This document shows positions 18,689 through 28,932 of a DNA stretch of 64,000 bases, one piece after another. Under the pieces are notes generated by a model that did no database searches, had not been told where the DNA came from, and saw only the letters and a list, made by a program, of their open reading frames with translations. Origin of the DNA: DASSQJ01 sp963773655 (GTDB lineage Bacteria; Actinomycetota; Actinomycetes; Actinomycetales; Dermatophilaceae); contig CAVZBX010000001.1 in the NCBI GenBank assembly GCA_963773655.1, positions 744,001 to 808,000 on the forward strand. Reading direction: 5' to 3'. Position 1 is the stretch's first letter. Every line of letters starts with the position of its first letter. A program made the position numbers and the translations under genes.

Positions 18689-21151
18689 GTGAGCACCCAC
18701 CGTCCCGAGCCCGGCCGCGTCGTCCCGGGCGCCACCTACCGGCTCCAGGTGCACGGCGGCTTCGGCTACGACGACGCCGCGGAGCGGGTCCCCTACCTGG
18801 CCGACCTCGGTGTCACCCACGTCTACCTCTCGCCGATCCTCCAGGCGGCGCCGGGCTCGACGCACGGCTACGACGTGCTCGACCACACCCGGATCAACCA
18901 GGAGGCCGGCGGCCGGGCGGCCTTCGACCGGCTGGCGGCCGCCTGCCGCGAGCACGGCCTGGGCATCGTCGTCGACGTGGTCCCCAACCACATGGCGGTG
19001 CCCGAGCCGGAGCACCTGAACTCGCCGTTCTGGGGCCTGCTGCGCGACGGCCGGCGCTCGCCCTACGCCGGGTGGTTCGACGTCGACTGGGTCGCCGAGG
19101 AGGACCGCATCCTCATGCCCGTGCTGGGTGGCACCGTCGAGCAGGTGATCGAGCGCGGCGAGCTCGTCCTCGCCGACGACGGTGGACCGACCGGGTCCGA
19201 GCACGTGCTGCGCTACTACGACCACGAGTTCCCCGTGGCGCCCGGCACCGAGGACCGCCCGCTGCGCGAGGTGGTCCAGGCCCAGGCCTACCGGCTCTCG
19301 AGCTGGCGCGAGGCCGCGGACGCCCTCAACTACCGGCGCTTCTTCGACGTCACCTCGCTCGTCGCCGTCCGGGTCGAGGACCCCGTCGTCTTCATGGCCA
19401 CGCACGCGATGCTGCTGGCGCTGCACGGCCACGGCGAGGTCGACGGCTTCCGGATCGACCACCCCGACGGCCTCGCCGACCCCGGCGGGTACCTCGACCG
19501 GCTCGCCGACGCGACCGGCGGGGCCTGGGTGGTCGTCGAGAAGATCCTCGAGGGGGAGGAGTCGCTGCCCGACGGCTGGCGATGCTCGGGCACCACCGGC
19601 TACGACGCGATGCTGCGCATCCAGCAGGTGATGACGCCCCCGGACCACGAGGGCACGCTCGACCGGATCTGGGCCGAGGTCGCTCCCGACCGGGCCTCGC
19701 TCGAGCAGGTCGTGACCGACAGCAAACGCCTGGTCGTCGACGACGTCCAGGCCGCCGAGGTGGACCGGCTGATGCGCCTGGTCCGCCGGGTGCTCCCCGG
19801 CGAGGACACCGCAGCGCTGCGCCGTGCCCTGGAGGCGCTGCTCGTCTCGATGGACCGCTACCGCGCGTACGTCGTGCCCGGCCGCGCCGTCGAGCCCGAG
19901 CAGGCGGCGGTCGTCGACGCCGCCGCCGACCGGGCACGCGGCATCCTCGCCCCCAGCGACCACGGGGCGCTCGACGTCGTCGTCGCGCTCGTCCTCGCCC
20001 GCGACCTGCCGCAGGCCGCCCTGGACACCCAGGCGGCCGCCGACGAGTTCCGGGTGCGCTTCCAGCAGACCTGCGGCCCGGTGATGGCCAAGGGGATCGA
20101 GGACACCGCCTTCTACCGGTGGTTCCGCCTCGCCGGCGCCAACGAGGTGGGCGGTCACCCCGAGCACCTCTCCATCGGCGTCGAGCAGTTCCACGAGTGG
20201 TGCACCCGGATGCAGCGTGACTGGCCGGTCTCGATGACCTCCCTCACCACCCACGACACCAAGCGCTCGGAGGACACCCGGGCCCGGCTCATGGTCCTCG
20301 CGGAGGACGCCGAGGGCTGGGAGCAGTGGCTGCGGCAGGCGCGTGAGCTGGCCGAGTCGCACCGCACCCCGCGGGTCGACCCCGTCACCGAGTACCTCGT
20401 CTGGCAGACGCTCGTCGGCACCTGGCCGATCACCGGGTCGCGCCTGGAGGAGTACCTGCTCAAGGCGGTGCGCGAGGCCAAGGTGGAGACGGCCTGGGTC
20501 GACGGCGACAGCGACTACGAGGAGGAGGTCGTGGCGTTCGCCCGGGCCGTCGGCCGCGACCACGCCGTCCACGAGCACCTCGACGCCTGGACCGGACCGC
20601 ACGACGCGTCGGTGCGGGCCAACATCCTCGGCCAGAAGCTGATCCAGCTGACCATGCCCGGGGTGCCCGACGTGTTCCAGGGCTGCGAGATCGGCCGGCT
20701 CGCCGTCGTCGACCCCGACAACCGCCGCCCCGTCGACTGGACCGACCGGGCCCTGCGGCTGTCCCGCGTGCTCGACGACGAACCGTGCTTCGACCTCGAC
20801 GACGACAAGATCCGCGTCACCGCCCTCGCCCTGCGCGCCCGACGCGAGCACCCGGCCGCGTTCGTCGGCCCGGACGCCACGTACGCCGGGCTCCCCACGA
20901 GCACCGAGCACGCCCTGGCCTTCGCCCGGGGGGACGCCGAGGGGCCGTACGCCGTGACCGTCGTGACCCGCGCCGCGGGCCGGCTGGCGGCGGCGGGGGG
21001 CTTCGGCGACGCCACGGTGGCGGTGCCGCCGGGCCCGTGGCACGACGTCCTCGCGGGCGCCATCCACCGGCCCGACGAGCACGGCCTGCGCCTCGCCGAC
21101 CTCCTGGCCGAGCGGCCGGTCGCGCTCCTCGTGCGCGGAGAGCCGTCGTGA
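18689..21151 (+). CDS. treY: Malto-oligosyltrehalose synthase TreY
   Basis: 820 residues, GH13_26 architecture. It begins PGATYRLQVHGGFGYDDAAE, a hallmark of TreY, and has DGFRIDHPDGLADP (nucleophile), VVVEKILEGEE (acid) and TTHDTKRSED (Asp). The enzyme rearranges the reducing-end alpha-1,4 bond of a maltodextrin to alpha-1,1, making maltooligosyltrehalose. GTG 18689 is used; GTG 18680, which overlaps the glgX stop as GTGA, is an equally possible start. It overlaps treZ by 4 bp. Confidence 0.95.
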   Translation: MSTHRPEPGRVVPGATYRLQVHGGFGYDDAAERVPYLADLGVTHVYLSPILQAAPGSTHGYDVLDHTRINQEAGGRAAFDRLAAACREHGLGIVVDVVPNHMAVPEPEHLNSPFWGLLRDGRRSPYAGWFDVDWVAEEDRILMPVLGGTVEQVIERGELVLADDGGPTGSEHVLRYYDHEFPVAPGTEDRPLREVVQAQAYRLSSWREAADALNYRRFFDVTSLVAVRVEDPVVFMATHAMLLALHGHGEVDGFRIDHPDGLADPGGYLDRLADATGGAWVVVEKILEGEESLPDGWRCSGTTGYDAMLRIQQVMTPPDHEGTLDRIWAEVAPDRASLEQVVTDSKRLVVDDVQAAEVDRLMRLVRRVLPGEDTAALRRALEALLVSMDRYRAYVVPGRAVEPEQAAVVDAAADRARGILAPSDHGALDVVVALVLARDLPQAALDTQAAADEFRVRFQQTCGPVMAKGIEDTAFYRWFRLAGANEVGGHPEHLSIGVEQFHEWCTRMQRDWPVSMTSLTTHDTKRSEDTRARLMVLAEDAEGWEQWLRQARELAESHRTPRVDPVTEYLVWQTLVGTWPITGSRLEEYLLKAVREAKVETAWVDGDSDYEEEVVAFARAVGRDHAVHEHLDAWTGPHDASVRANILGQKLIQLTMPGVPDVFQGCEIGRLAVVDPDNRRPVDWTDRALRLSRVLDDEPCFDLDDDKIRVTALALRARREHPAAFVGPDATYAGLPTSTEHALAFARGDAEGPYAVTVVTRAAGRLAAAGGFGDATVAVPPGPWHDVLAGAIHRPDEHGLRLADLLAERPVALLVRGEPS

Positions 21152-23016
21152 GCGCCACGCCGCCGCTCGCCACCCCCGAGGAGGTCTGGCTCTGGGCACC
21201 GGTCCCGGAGCGGGTCGAGCTCGAGTGGGCCCCGGTCTCCGCCGCCGGCGTCGTCGCCGACGGCGCCCGTCGCCGGGACCCGATGGAGGCCGCCGGAGAC
21301 GGCTGGTGGCGCTGGCGGGGCACGGGCGGTGCCCCCGGCATCGACTACGCCTTCGTCCTCGACGGGTCCGACCCGCCGCTGCCCGACCCGCGCAGCGCCT
21401 GGCAGCCGCACGGCGTGCACGGGCCGAGCCGGACCGTCGACACCGGCGCGTTCGGGTGGACCGACGAGGGGTGGCGGGGACCGCGCGGCGGTGCCGGGGT
21501 GCTCGGCGCGGTCGTCTACGAGCTGCACGTCGGCACCTTCACGCCCGAGGGCACCTTCGACGCCGCCGCCCGGCACCTGGACCACCTCGTCGCGCTCGGG
21601 GTCGACGTCGTCGAGGTGATGCCGGTCGCGGCGTTCCCCACCGACCGCGGCTGGGGCTACGACGGCGTGGGGCTCTACGCCGTCCAGGACTCCTACGGCG
21701 GACCGGAGGGCTTCGCCCGCCTCGTCGACGCCTGCCACGCCCGCGGCCTCGGCGTGGCCCTCGACGTCGTCCACAACCACCTCGGGGCGAGCGGGAACTA
21801 CCTCGCCCGGTTCGCGCCCTACTTCACCGAGGCCCACGAGACGCCGTGGGGACCCGCGGTCAACCTCGACCACCCCGGGTCCGAGGTCGTTCGTCCCTTC
21901 CTCGTCGAGAACGCGCTGCGCTGGTTCCGCGACTACCACGTCGACGCCCTGCGCCTGGACGCGGTGCACCAGCTCAAGGACGACTCGCCGCGCCACGTGC
22001 TCGCCGAGCTCTCCGACGCGGTCGCGGCGCTCGCGGGCTCACTCGGCCGTCCCTGCGACCTGGTCGCCGAGAGCGACCTCAACGACACGACGATGGTCAC
22101 CCCCACCGCCGAGGGCGGGCGCGGGATGACGGCGCAGTGGGACGACGACGTCCACCACGCCCTGCACGTCGCCCTCACCGGCGAGGCCCAGGGGTACTAC
22201 GCCGACTTCGGTGGCCACTGCCCGGCGATGCCCGACGGGGGTCCGCTCGCCGTGCTCGCCAAGGTGCTGACGCACGGCTTCCTCCACGACGGGGCGTGGT
22301 CGAGCTTCCGGGAGGCCGAGTGGGGCCGCCCGGTGGACGGTGCGGCCCTCGACGCCCGTCGCCTGCTCGGCTACCTCCAGACCCACGACCAGGTCGGCAA
22401 CCGGGCCACCGGCGAGCGGATCAGCGCGCTCGTGGCGGACCCCGGCCTCCAGGCGGCCGGCGCCGCGCTCCACCTGCTCGGCCCGACGACGCCGATGCTG
22501 TTCATGGGGGAGGAGTGGGCCGCCTCGACGCCGTGGCAGTTCTTCACCAGCTTCTCCGAGGACTGGCTGGAGGCGGCCGTCCGCGACGGCCGGCGCGCCG
22601 AGTTCGGCACCCACGGCTGGGCGGCCGAGGACCTGCCCGATCCGCAGGACCGCGCCACCCGTGACCGCTCGGTGCTCGACTGGTCCGAGCCCGGCCGCGA
22701 CGGGCACGCCAGGATGCTGCGCTGGTACTCGGCGTGCACCGCGCTGCGCCGCCGGGTGCAGCCCCCGGGGCCGACCCGGCTCGCGGACTCCGCCGCGTCC
22801 TACGACGAGGACGACCGGTGGTTCGTGCTCGAGCGTCGGCCCGCCGACGGCACCGCGCTGGCGGTCGTGGCCAACCTCGCGGACGGGCAGCGGACGGTGC
22901 CGGTGCACGGACCCCGGGAGGTGCTGCTCGAGTGGGAGGCGGGAACGGTGCTCCAGGGCGAGGCGGTCCGGCTCCCGGCGCACTCCGTCGCCGTCGTGGC
23001 CCTGCACGGGGGCTGA
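21148..23016 (+). CDS. treZ: Malto-oligosyltrehalose trehalohydrolase TreZ
   Basis: 622 residues. An N-terminal beta domain (EEVWLWAPVPERVEL) precedes the GH13_10 barrel with VDALRLDAVHQL, LVAESDLND and LQTHDQVGNRATG, and the TreZ-typical FMGEEWAASTPWQFF. It cuts trehalose off maltooligosyltrehalose, completing the glycogen-to-trehalose route with GlgX and TreY. The GTG start overlaps treY's stop (GTGA). Trehalose is an osmoprotectant and, in some actinobacteria, an envelope glycolipid precursor. Confidence 0.95.
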   Translation: MSATPPLATPEEVWLWAPVPERVELEWAPVSAAGVVADGARRRDPMEAAGDGWWRWRGTGGAPGIDYAFVLDGSDPPLPDPRSAWQPHGVHGPSRTVDTGAFGWTDEGWRGPRGGAGVLGAVVYELHVGTFTPEGTFDAAARHLDHLVALGVDVVEVMPVAAFPTDRGWGYDGVGLYAVQDSYGGPEGFARLVDACHARGLGVALDVVHNHLGASGNYLARFAPYFTEAHETPWGPAVNLDHPGSEVVRPFLVENALRWFRDYHVDALRLDAVHQLKDDSPRHVLAELSDAVAALAGSLGRPCDLVAESDLNDTTMVTPTAEGGRGMTAQWDDDVHHALHVALTGEAQGYYADFGGHCPAMPDGGPLAVLAKVLTHGFLHDGAWSSFREAEWGRPVDGAALDARRLLGYLQTHDQVGNRATGERISALVADPGLQAAGAALHLLGPTTPMLFMGEEWAASTPWQFFTSFSEDWLEAAVRDGRRAEFGTHGWAAEDLPDPQDRATRDRSVLDWSEPGRDGHARMLRWYSACTALRRRVQPPGPTRLADSAASYDEDDRWFVLERRPADGTALAVVANLADGQRTVPVHGPREVLLEWEAGTVLQGEAVRLPAHSVAVVALHGG

Positions 23017-23040
23017 GCCGGGCCGTCCGGGGTGGGGCGC

Positions 23041-23046
23041 TAGGGT
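23041..23046 (+). promoter_or_regulatory. -10 element TAGGGT of the FtsX ABC operon
   Basis: CTAGGGTGACC 33 nt before ATG 23080; the transcript would have a short leader with an AGGAGG ribosome site at 23069-23074. Confidence 0.55.
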
Positions 23047-23079
23047 GACCCCGGTCCGGACGGCAGGCAGGAGGTGTGG

Positions 23080-26000
23080 ATGGGGTTCGCCCGCCTGCTG
23101 CGCCGACGCCTCGGCACCCACCCCGTCGCCGTGCTGGCGATCGTCACCTCCGTGACGATGTCCCTGCTCGTCGTGACGGCGCTCCGGCTGCTCTCCACCG
23201 ACATCGCGGACGCAGGGGTCCGCACCACCCTCGACGTGCCACCCGCTGACCGGTCGTACGCGGTGTCCGCCGCCCTCGCCCCCGGTGACCTCGCCGACGC
23301 CGACCGTGCGGTCCGCTCGGGCCTGCGGCCGCTGGGGCCGGTGCCGGTGTCGCGGGTGGCCACCACGACCTCCCGGGGGCTGCAGGGGCGAGCGGACACC
23401 GACCGCGCCGTCCTCGCCGACGTGGCCGACCTCCCGGCCGTTGCCGACCTCGTGGACGGCGACTGGGCACGGCCGCCCACCGGCCCGGCCGCCGGCCCCG
23501 GAGGGGGCGTCGTCGAGGTGACGCTGCCCGAGGGGGCGGCGCAGGCCCTGGGGGTCGGGACCGGAGACGTCCTCGCCCTCGTGGACCTCATCGACGACGA
23601 CGCGCCGCCGCAGGAGGTGCGGGTGAGCGGCGTGTTCCGCCCGCGGGACCCCGGCGCCGCCGTCTGGACCGACCTGCCGCTCGCCCTCAGTGGGGTCCGG
23701 GAGTCGGACTTCACGTCCTACGGCCCCTTCGTCCTCGGTCCCGGTGGCCTCGACGGGGAACTGTTCGGCGGCTCCACCGCCACCTGGCGCGCCACGCCGG
23801 GCATCGACGACCTCACCGCCCGGGCCCTCCCGGCGGCCCGGGACCGGGCGGTCGCGACGGCCGGGGCCCTGGAGGCACTGGACCTGCGCAGCGCCCGGGT
23901 CCAGGCGCCCCTCCCGGCGCTGCTGGACCAGGCGGGCCTCGTCGCCGAGCGGATCCGCGTCTCGCTGCTCGTGCCCTCGGTGCTGCTCGGCGTGCTCGGC
24001 GCGGTCGCCCTCGCCGTCGCGGCGTCGCTCCTCGCCGGGCTGCGCGACGCCGAGACCCGGCTCGTGCGCACGCGGGGTGCCTCGACGACGCAGCTCGCGG
24101 CGCTGGCGCTCGCCGAGGCGACGCTGGTCGCCCTCATCGGCCTCGTCGGGACCGTGCTGCTCGCGCCGCCGCTCGCCCGCGCGGTCGCCGGGTCGTTCGT
24201 CGACACCGCGGGGCAGGGTGGCGCCGACCGGGTCTGGGCCACCGCCGTCCCGCTGGCCGTGGCGGCGGTCCTCGTGTCCGTGGCCACGACGGTGTGGGCC
24301 GGTCGGGCGGATGGCCGCACCACCGGACGCTCGCGCGGGCGCGTGCTCCGGGTCGTGGTCGGGTCCGGGGTGGACGTCGTGCTCGTCGGCCTCGCGGTCC
24401 TCGGCGCGGTCCAGCTGCGCCGGTACGACGCCGCTGCCACGACCGGGGTCGACCCTCTCACCACCGCGGCGCCGGTGCTCGTCATCGCCGGCCTCGCCGT
24501 GCTCTGCCTGCGGCTCATCCCGCTCGTCGCCCGGGCGGTGGCGCGGCTCGCGGTGCCCCGGCCCGGGCTCGACCTCGCATGGGGGTCGTGGCAGTTCGCA
24601 CGCCGGGCCTCCGGGCAGGCAGGCACCCTGCTCCTCGTGCTGCTCGCGGTGGGGGTGGGCACGGTCGCCCTCGGGCACTCGGCCACCGCCGACCGGGCGG
24701 TCACGGAGCAGTCCGCCTTCGACAGCGGCGCCCCGGTGCGGGTGGCGCGGGACAACGCGGCGGTGAGCGCCGCGGTCCTCGGCGGCGTGACCGTGCGCGC
24801 CACCGGAGCAGCGGACCGGGTCATGCCCGTGCACCGTTCGACGGTGCGGCTCGGTGACCTCGACGACGTCACGGTGCTCGCCGTCGACGCCGCCGTCGCC
24901 GGGACGGTGATGGACCCGCGCCCCGACACCGTCCGCGGCACCACCTGGGCCGCGGCCGTGGACCGGCTGACCGCGGCCCGCGAGCTGGGCGGTGGCGTGG
25001 AGGTGCCGGCGGGCACCCGTGAGCTGACGGTCACGGCCCGCCTCACCGCCCCGGCGCGGCTGAGCCGGGTCGCCTTCCCCGCGTCCCTGCACGTCCGGGA
25101 CGGCCGCGGCCTGGTCACCGTCCTGCCGCTCGGCAGCGTGCGGACCACGCCCACCACGCTCGCGGTCGCCCTCGAGGACACCGGGCTCACCGAACCGCTC
25201 ACCGTGGTGGGGGTGTCGGTGCCGCTGCCGCAGTTCGTCAACTTCTTCGTGAGCACCGCCGGCATCGGGCTGTCGGTCGAGTCGGTCGAGGCGGACGGCG
25301 ACGTCCTGGACACCTCCTCGCTCACCCTCCACTCGACGCCGTCGGGCCTGTGGTGGGCGGCGCGGGCCGGGGCGGTCGACGCCGTGCCCGCGCTCGCCAC
25401 CGCCGAGGTCGCCGACGCCCTCGCGGCGGCCGGCGGTGGACCCCTGGTGGTGCAGGTCGGGGCGGTCGCGGTGCCCGTGGAGGTGGCGGCCGTGCTCGAC
25501 GTCCTGCCCACCGCAGACGACCCGACCCGCGGGCTGCTCGTCGACCTGCCCACCGTGCAGGCCACCCCCCAGCAGGGGCTGCGGCCCACGGCCGCGGTCT
25601 CCGCCGGGGGAGTTCTGGGCGGCACCCGCCGACCCGGAGGCGGCCGCGGCCGGGGTCCGGGCCGAGGCGCCCTACGGCACCACGGTGGTCGTGCGGTCCG
25701 AGGTCGAGGACGAACGGCTCACCAACCCGGTGAACGCCGGCATGCGCGCGGCGATGGCGCTGGTCACGTTCGCCTCCGTGCTCCTCGCGGCGGTGGGATT
25801 CGCGGCGACGACCGCGGCGCTGGGCCGGGCCCGACGCCACGAGAACGCCGTCCTCCACGCCCTCGGCACCCCGCCGCGCCGCATCGGCACCGTGCTCCTC
25901 CTCGAGCGGGTGCTCGTCACCGTCGTCACCGTCGCCGTGGGGATCGGCCTGGGCGTCGTCGCCGCGGTCTCCGTCGTGCCCCTCCTCGTCGGCGGTGACG

Positions 26001-26164
26001 GGCACCCGCAGGTGCCACCGGTGCTCGTCTCGGTGCCCGCGGTCCCGCTGGTCGTGCTGGCGGGCGCGGTCACGGCGGTGCTGTCGCTGGTCGGGATGCT
26101 CGTGCTGCGCAGCTCGGTCCGTGACCTGGCGCGCGAGCTGCGCCGCGGCGAGGAGGGCCCGTGA
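23080..26164 (+). pseudogene. FtsX-type ABC transporter permease, frameshifted as read
   Basis: First gene of a four-gene ABC operon. From ATG 23080 (AGGAGG 5 nt upstream) the frame encodes an N-terminal membrane helix (AVLAIVTSVTMSLLVVTAL), a large extracellular domain, FtsX-like segments with VLLGVLGAVALAVAASLLAG, and a second extracellular part. At the G5 run 25606-25610 the frame breaks: after PTAAVSAG it becomes Arg-rich. One G fewer gives EFWAAPADPEAAAAGVRAE and then the last FtsX segment (ALVTFASVLLAAVGFAATTAA) to the stop at 26164, which overlaps the next gene by 4 bp. So the intact product is about 1027 residues. A sequencing error is as likely as a true mutation. Role: lipoprotein export, adhesion or macrolide-type ABC permease. 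Confidence 0.8.
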
Positions 26165-28932
26165 CCCGCCTCGACCTGCTCCGGCGCTCCCTCGGCCAGG
26201 GGCGCCTCGTCGCGGTGCTCCTCGCCGTGGTCGCCGGGCTGGCCGCCGCCTACGTCGTGGCGGTCCCGAGGCACGCGTCGACCGCGGTGGACGCCGCCCT
26301 CGGCGACGCGGTCGACGCGGCGAACGTGCGGGCCCGGGAGGTCGGCCTCTCGGTCAACCCCCGGGCCGCAGCGGGCCCGTCGCTCGCCGAGCAGCCCGGG
26401 CGCGGGGCGGCGCCACCGTTCGACCAGGTCGACCGCGCCGTCCGCCAGGTGGCGGGCCCGGACGTGCAGCCGTTGCTGGCCGAGCCGTCGTGGGCGGCCC
26501 AGAGCGAGCCGCTGCGGCTCACCCGTGACGACGGTTCCGCGCTGAGCCTCGACACGATCCAGGCCGTGCTGCGGGTGCAGTCGGGGCTGGACGCGCGGGT
26601 GCGGTGGGTCACCGGGTCCGCCCCCGGGGCATCGACCGAGGAACGGGTCGTCGCCGATGGCGGCGGCGAGCGGACCGTCCGGGTCGTGCCGGTGGGCGTC
26701 GCGGACTCGACCGCGGAGCGCTGGGGCCTGAGGGTCGGCGACCGGCTCGACCTCGTCGCCGAGGACGGGGGCCCGAGCGCCGCGGTGGAGGTCACCGGCA
26801 CCTACGAGCCGCTCGAGCCCACGGACGGGTTCTGGCAGGTCGAGCCCCGGCTCACCGGTGTCGCCGCCATCCCGGAGCCGCTCGGCGGGATCATCCAGGA
26901 GGGGTCACTCGTCGCCTCGACCGAGGCCTACGGAGCCGTCACCGACGCGCTGTGGCGGGTTCGCCCCGACACCGACACCGGCTCGGGCTCTCCCGCCCTC
27001 GCGCACTCCTGGCGCTACCCGCTCGACCCCGACGTGCTCACGGCGGCGGACGTCCCCGCGCTCCGGGCCTTCCTCGTGCGGCTCGACGGTGACGCCCGCC
27101 TGCGTGCTGCCGTCCCCGACCCCGTGCGGGTGACCACCGGGCTCGGAGCCGTGCTCGACCGCTACGAGACCGCGGTGGCGACGACGGCCGTGATGACCTC
27201 CTTCGCCACCGCCGGCGTCACCGCGCTCGCCGTCCTCGTGCTCGCGCTCACCGCACTGGTCGGGGTGGGACGCCGCCGGGAGGAGGTGCGGATGCTCCGG
27301 GCGCGGGGGGCGTCGGTGCTCCTCGTCTGCGCGTTGCTCGCCGTCGAGGTCGCCCTCGTCGTGGTGCCGGTCGCGGCGGGGTCGGTGCTCCTCGTGCTGG
27401 CGCTGCTCCCGGGGCGGACACCCGCCGCGGCGTGGACGGAGGCCGGCATCGTGCTCCTCGTCCCCGTCGTGACCGTCGTCGGGGGCGTGCTGCTGCGGGT
27501 CCGTGCCCTCGACCGGCCGGCGGCCGCGGACGCCGAGTCGGCCCTGGTGTCCCGGTTCCGCCGGGTCGTCGCCGAGCTGGCCGTCGTCGCGGTGGCCGTC
27601 CTCGCAGTGACGACCGTGCGCAGCCGCGGGGGCGCCATCGCGGCGGGCACCACCGACTGGTACGCCGCCCTGGCCCCCACCCTCGTCGCCCTGGCGGCCG
27701 CACTGCTCGTCGTGCGCCTCGTGCCGCCGGCCCTGCGGCGGGTGGCGCGGGGAGCGGCCCGGCGACCGGGGCTGGTCGGGTTCGTGGGGCTGGCCCGCGC
27801 CGCTCGCACGGGGGCGACGGCGGTGCTCCCCGTCGTCACCGTGGTCGTGGGCGCCACCGTGCTCGCCCTGCTGGCGGCCACCACCGGCGCCGTGTCCGCG
27901 CAGCGCGAGGTGGCGGCGTACCGGGCCGTCGGAGCCGACGTCCGCGTCGATGCCGTACGGGTGGACCCGCCCGACGTCCGGGCCCTGGCGGCCCGCCCCG
28001 GCGTCCGCGCGGTGGCTCCCGCCTACACCGACCCGGCGGCGAGCGTGCGGTCGGGCACCGGGGTCCGGGAGGTGCTCCTCGTCGCGGTCGACCCGGCGCA
28101 GTACGCCGAGGTCCTGCGCGGCACGCCGCTGGAGCTGCCGCCGCTGCCGGGGGGCTCGGCCGGCGCCGGCCTGCCCGCCGTGACGAGCCCCGGGGTGGGG
28201 CTGGTCGACGGGTCGGTGGTGGTGACCCGGCGCAACGAGGTGCCGGTCCGGACCGTGGCCGAGGTGCCGGGCCTCGACCGGGCCGTGGCGGGCCGCTCGC
28301 TGCCCGTCGTGCTGGTGCCCCTGGAGGGCCTGCGCGAGGCCGTCCCCGCGGCGCAGCCGGACACCGTCTACGTGGCGGCCGACCCGGCCGGGGCGCGCGC
28401 CCTGGCCGCCACGCCGCCCGAGGAGCTGGCGCCGGGTGGCCTCGTCACGGGCGTGGTGAGCGCGGAGGGCGCCGTCGCGGACGTCGCCCGCCTCGCGCTC
28501 CCGGCCCTCGTCGCCGCCACCTACCTCGCCGCCGCCTGGCTCGCGGCCCTGCTCACCCTGCTGGCCGTCGCGCTCGTGCTCGCCGCGACCCACGACGAGC
28601 GCACTACCCTCGTGGTGAGGCTGCGCACCCTCGGGCTGCCCCGCGGTGGGGAACGGGCGCTGGCGTGGACCGAGGTGCTGCCCGTCGTCGCGGTCGCGGC
28701 GCTCGCGGGGGGCCTCGTCGGCGCCCTGTCGCCCTGGCTCGTCGACGACGCCCTGGATCTCGCCCCCTTCACCGGCGCCGTCGACCGGCTGACCGTCGAC
28801 CCCAGGCCGCTCGTGGCGGTCGGGGCGGCGCTCGCCGTGGTCGCCCTCGGCGCCCTCGCACTCCTGCTCGACGCCCTGGCCGCTCGCCGGGGCCGGCTCG
28901 CCGACCACCTGCGCAGAGGAGCAACGGCATGA
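26161..28932 (+). CDS. FtsX-type ABC transporter permease
   Basis: 923 residues with the same plan as its upstream partner: an N-terminal helix (LVAVLLAVVAGLAAAYVVA), a large periplasm-side domain, a helix bundle with a charged loop GVGRRREEVRMLRARGAS (the FtsX coupling motif), a second extracellular domain and a C-terminal bundle with VRLRTLGLPRGGE. The duplicate FtsX units make it a MacB/LolCE-like permease. It overlaps both neighbours by 4 bp (GTGA, ATGA) and works with the two ATPases downstream. The cargo is unknown; lipoproteins, peptides or cell-envelope lipids are possible. Confidence 0.88.
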   Translation: MTRLDLLRRSLGQGRLVAVLLAVVAGLAAAYVVAVPRHASTAVDAALGDAVDAANVRAREVGLSVNPRAAAGPSLAEQPGRGAAPPFDQVDRAVRQVAGPDVQPLLAEPSWAAQSEPLRLTRDDGSALSLDTIQAVLRVQSGLDARVRWVTGSAPGASTEERVVADGGGERTVRVVPVGVADSTAERWGLRVGDRLDLVAEDGGPSAAVEVTGTYEPLEPTDGFWQVEPRLTGVAAIPEPLGGIIQEGSLVASTEAYGAVTDALWRVRPDTDTGSGSPALAHSWRYPLDPDVLTAADVPALRAFLVRLDGDARLRAAVPDPVRVTTGLGAVLDRYETAVATTAVMTSFATAGVTALAVLVLALTALVGVGRRREEVRMLRARGASVLLVCALLAVEVALVVVPVAAGSVLLVLALLPGRTPAAAWTEAGIVLLVPVVTVVGGVLLRVRALDRPAAADAESALVSRFRRVVAELAVVAVAVLAVTTVRSRGGAIAAGTTDWYAALAPTLVALAAALLVVRLVPPALRRVARGAARRPGLVGFVGLARAARTGATAVLPVVTVVVGATVLALLAATTGAVSAQREVAAYRAVGADVRVDAVRVDPPDVRALAARPGVRAVAPAYTDPAASVRSGTGVREVLLVAVDPAQYAEVLRGTPLELPPLPGGSAGAGLPAVTSPGVGLVDGSVVVTRRNEVPVRTVAEVPGLDRAVAGRSLPVVLVPLEGLREAVPAAQPDTVYVAADPAGARALAATPPEELAPGGLVTGVVSAEGAVADVARLALPALVAATYLAAAWLAALLTLLAVALVLAATHDERTTLVVRLRTLGLPRGGERALAWTEVLPVVAVAALAGGLVGALSPWLVDDALDLAPFTGAVDRLTVDPRPLVAVGAALAVVALGALALLLDALAARRGRLADHLRRGATA

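Noticed and set aside
16494..21199. Long minus-strand frames opposite glgX and treY
   Set aside because: Composition-driven shadows; the opposite strand has complete GH13 signatures.
22039..25332. 1097-codon minus-strand frame opposite treZ and the first permease
   Set aside because: No domain and His/Arg/Gly-rich; shadow frame.
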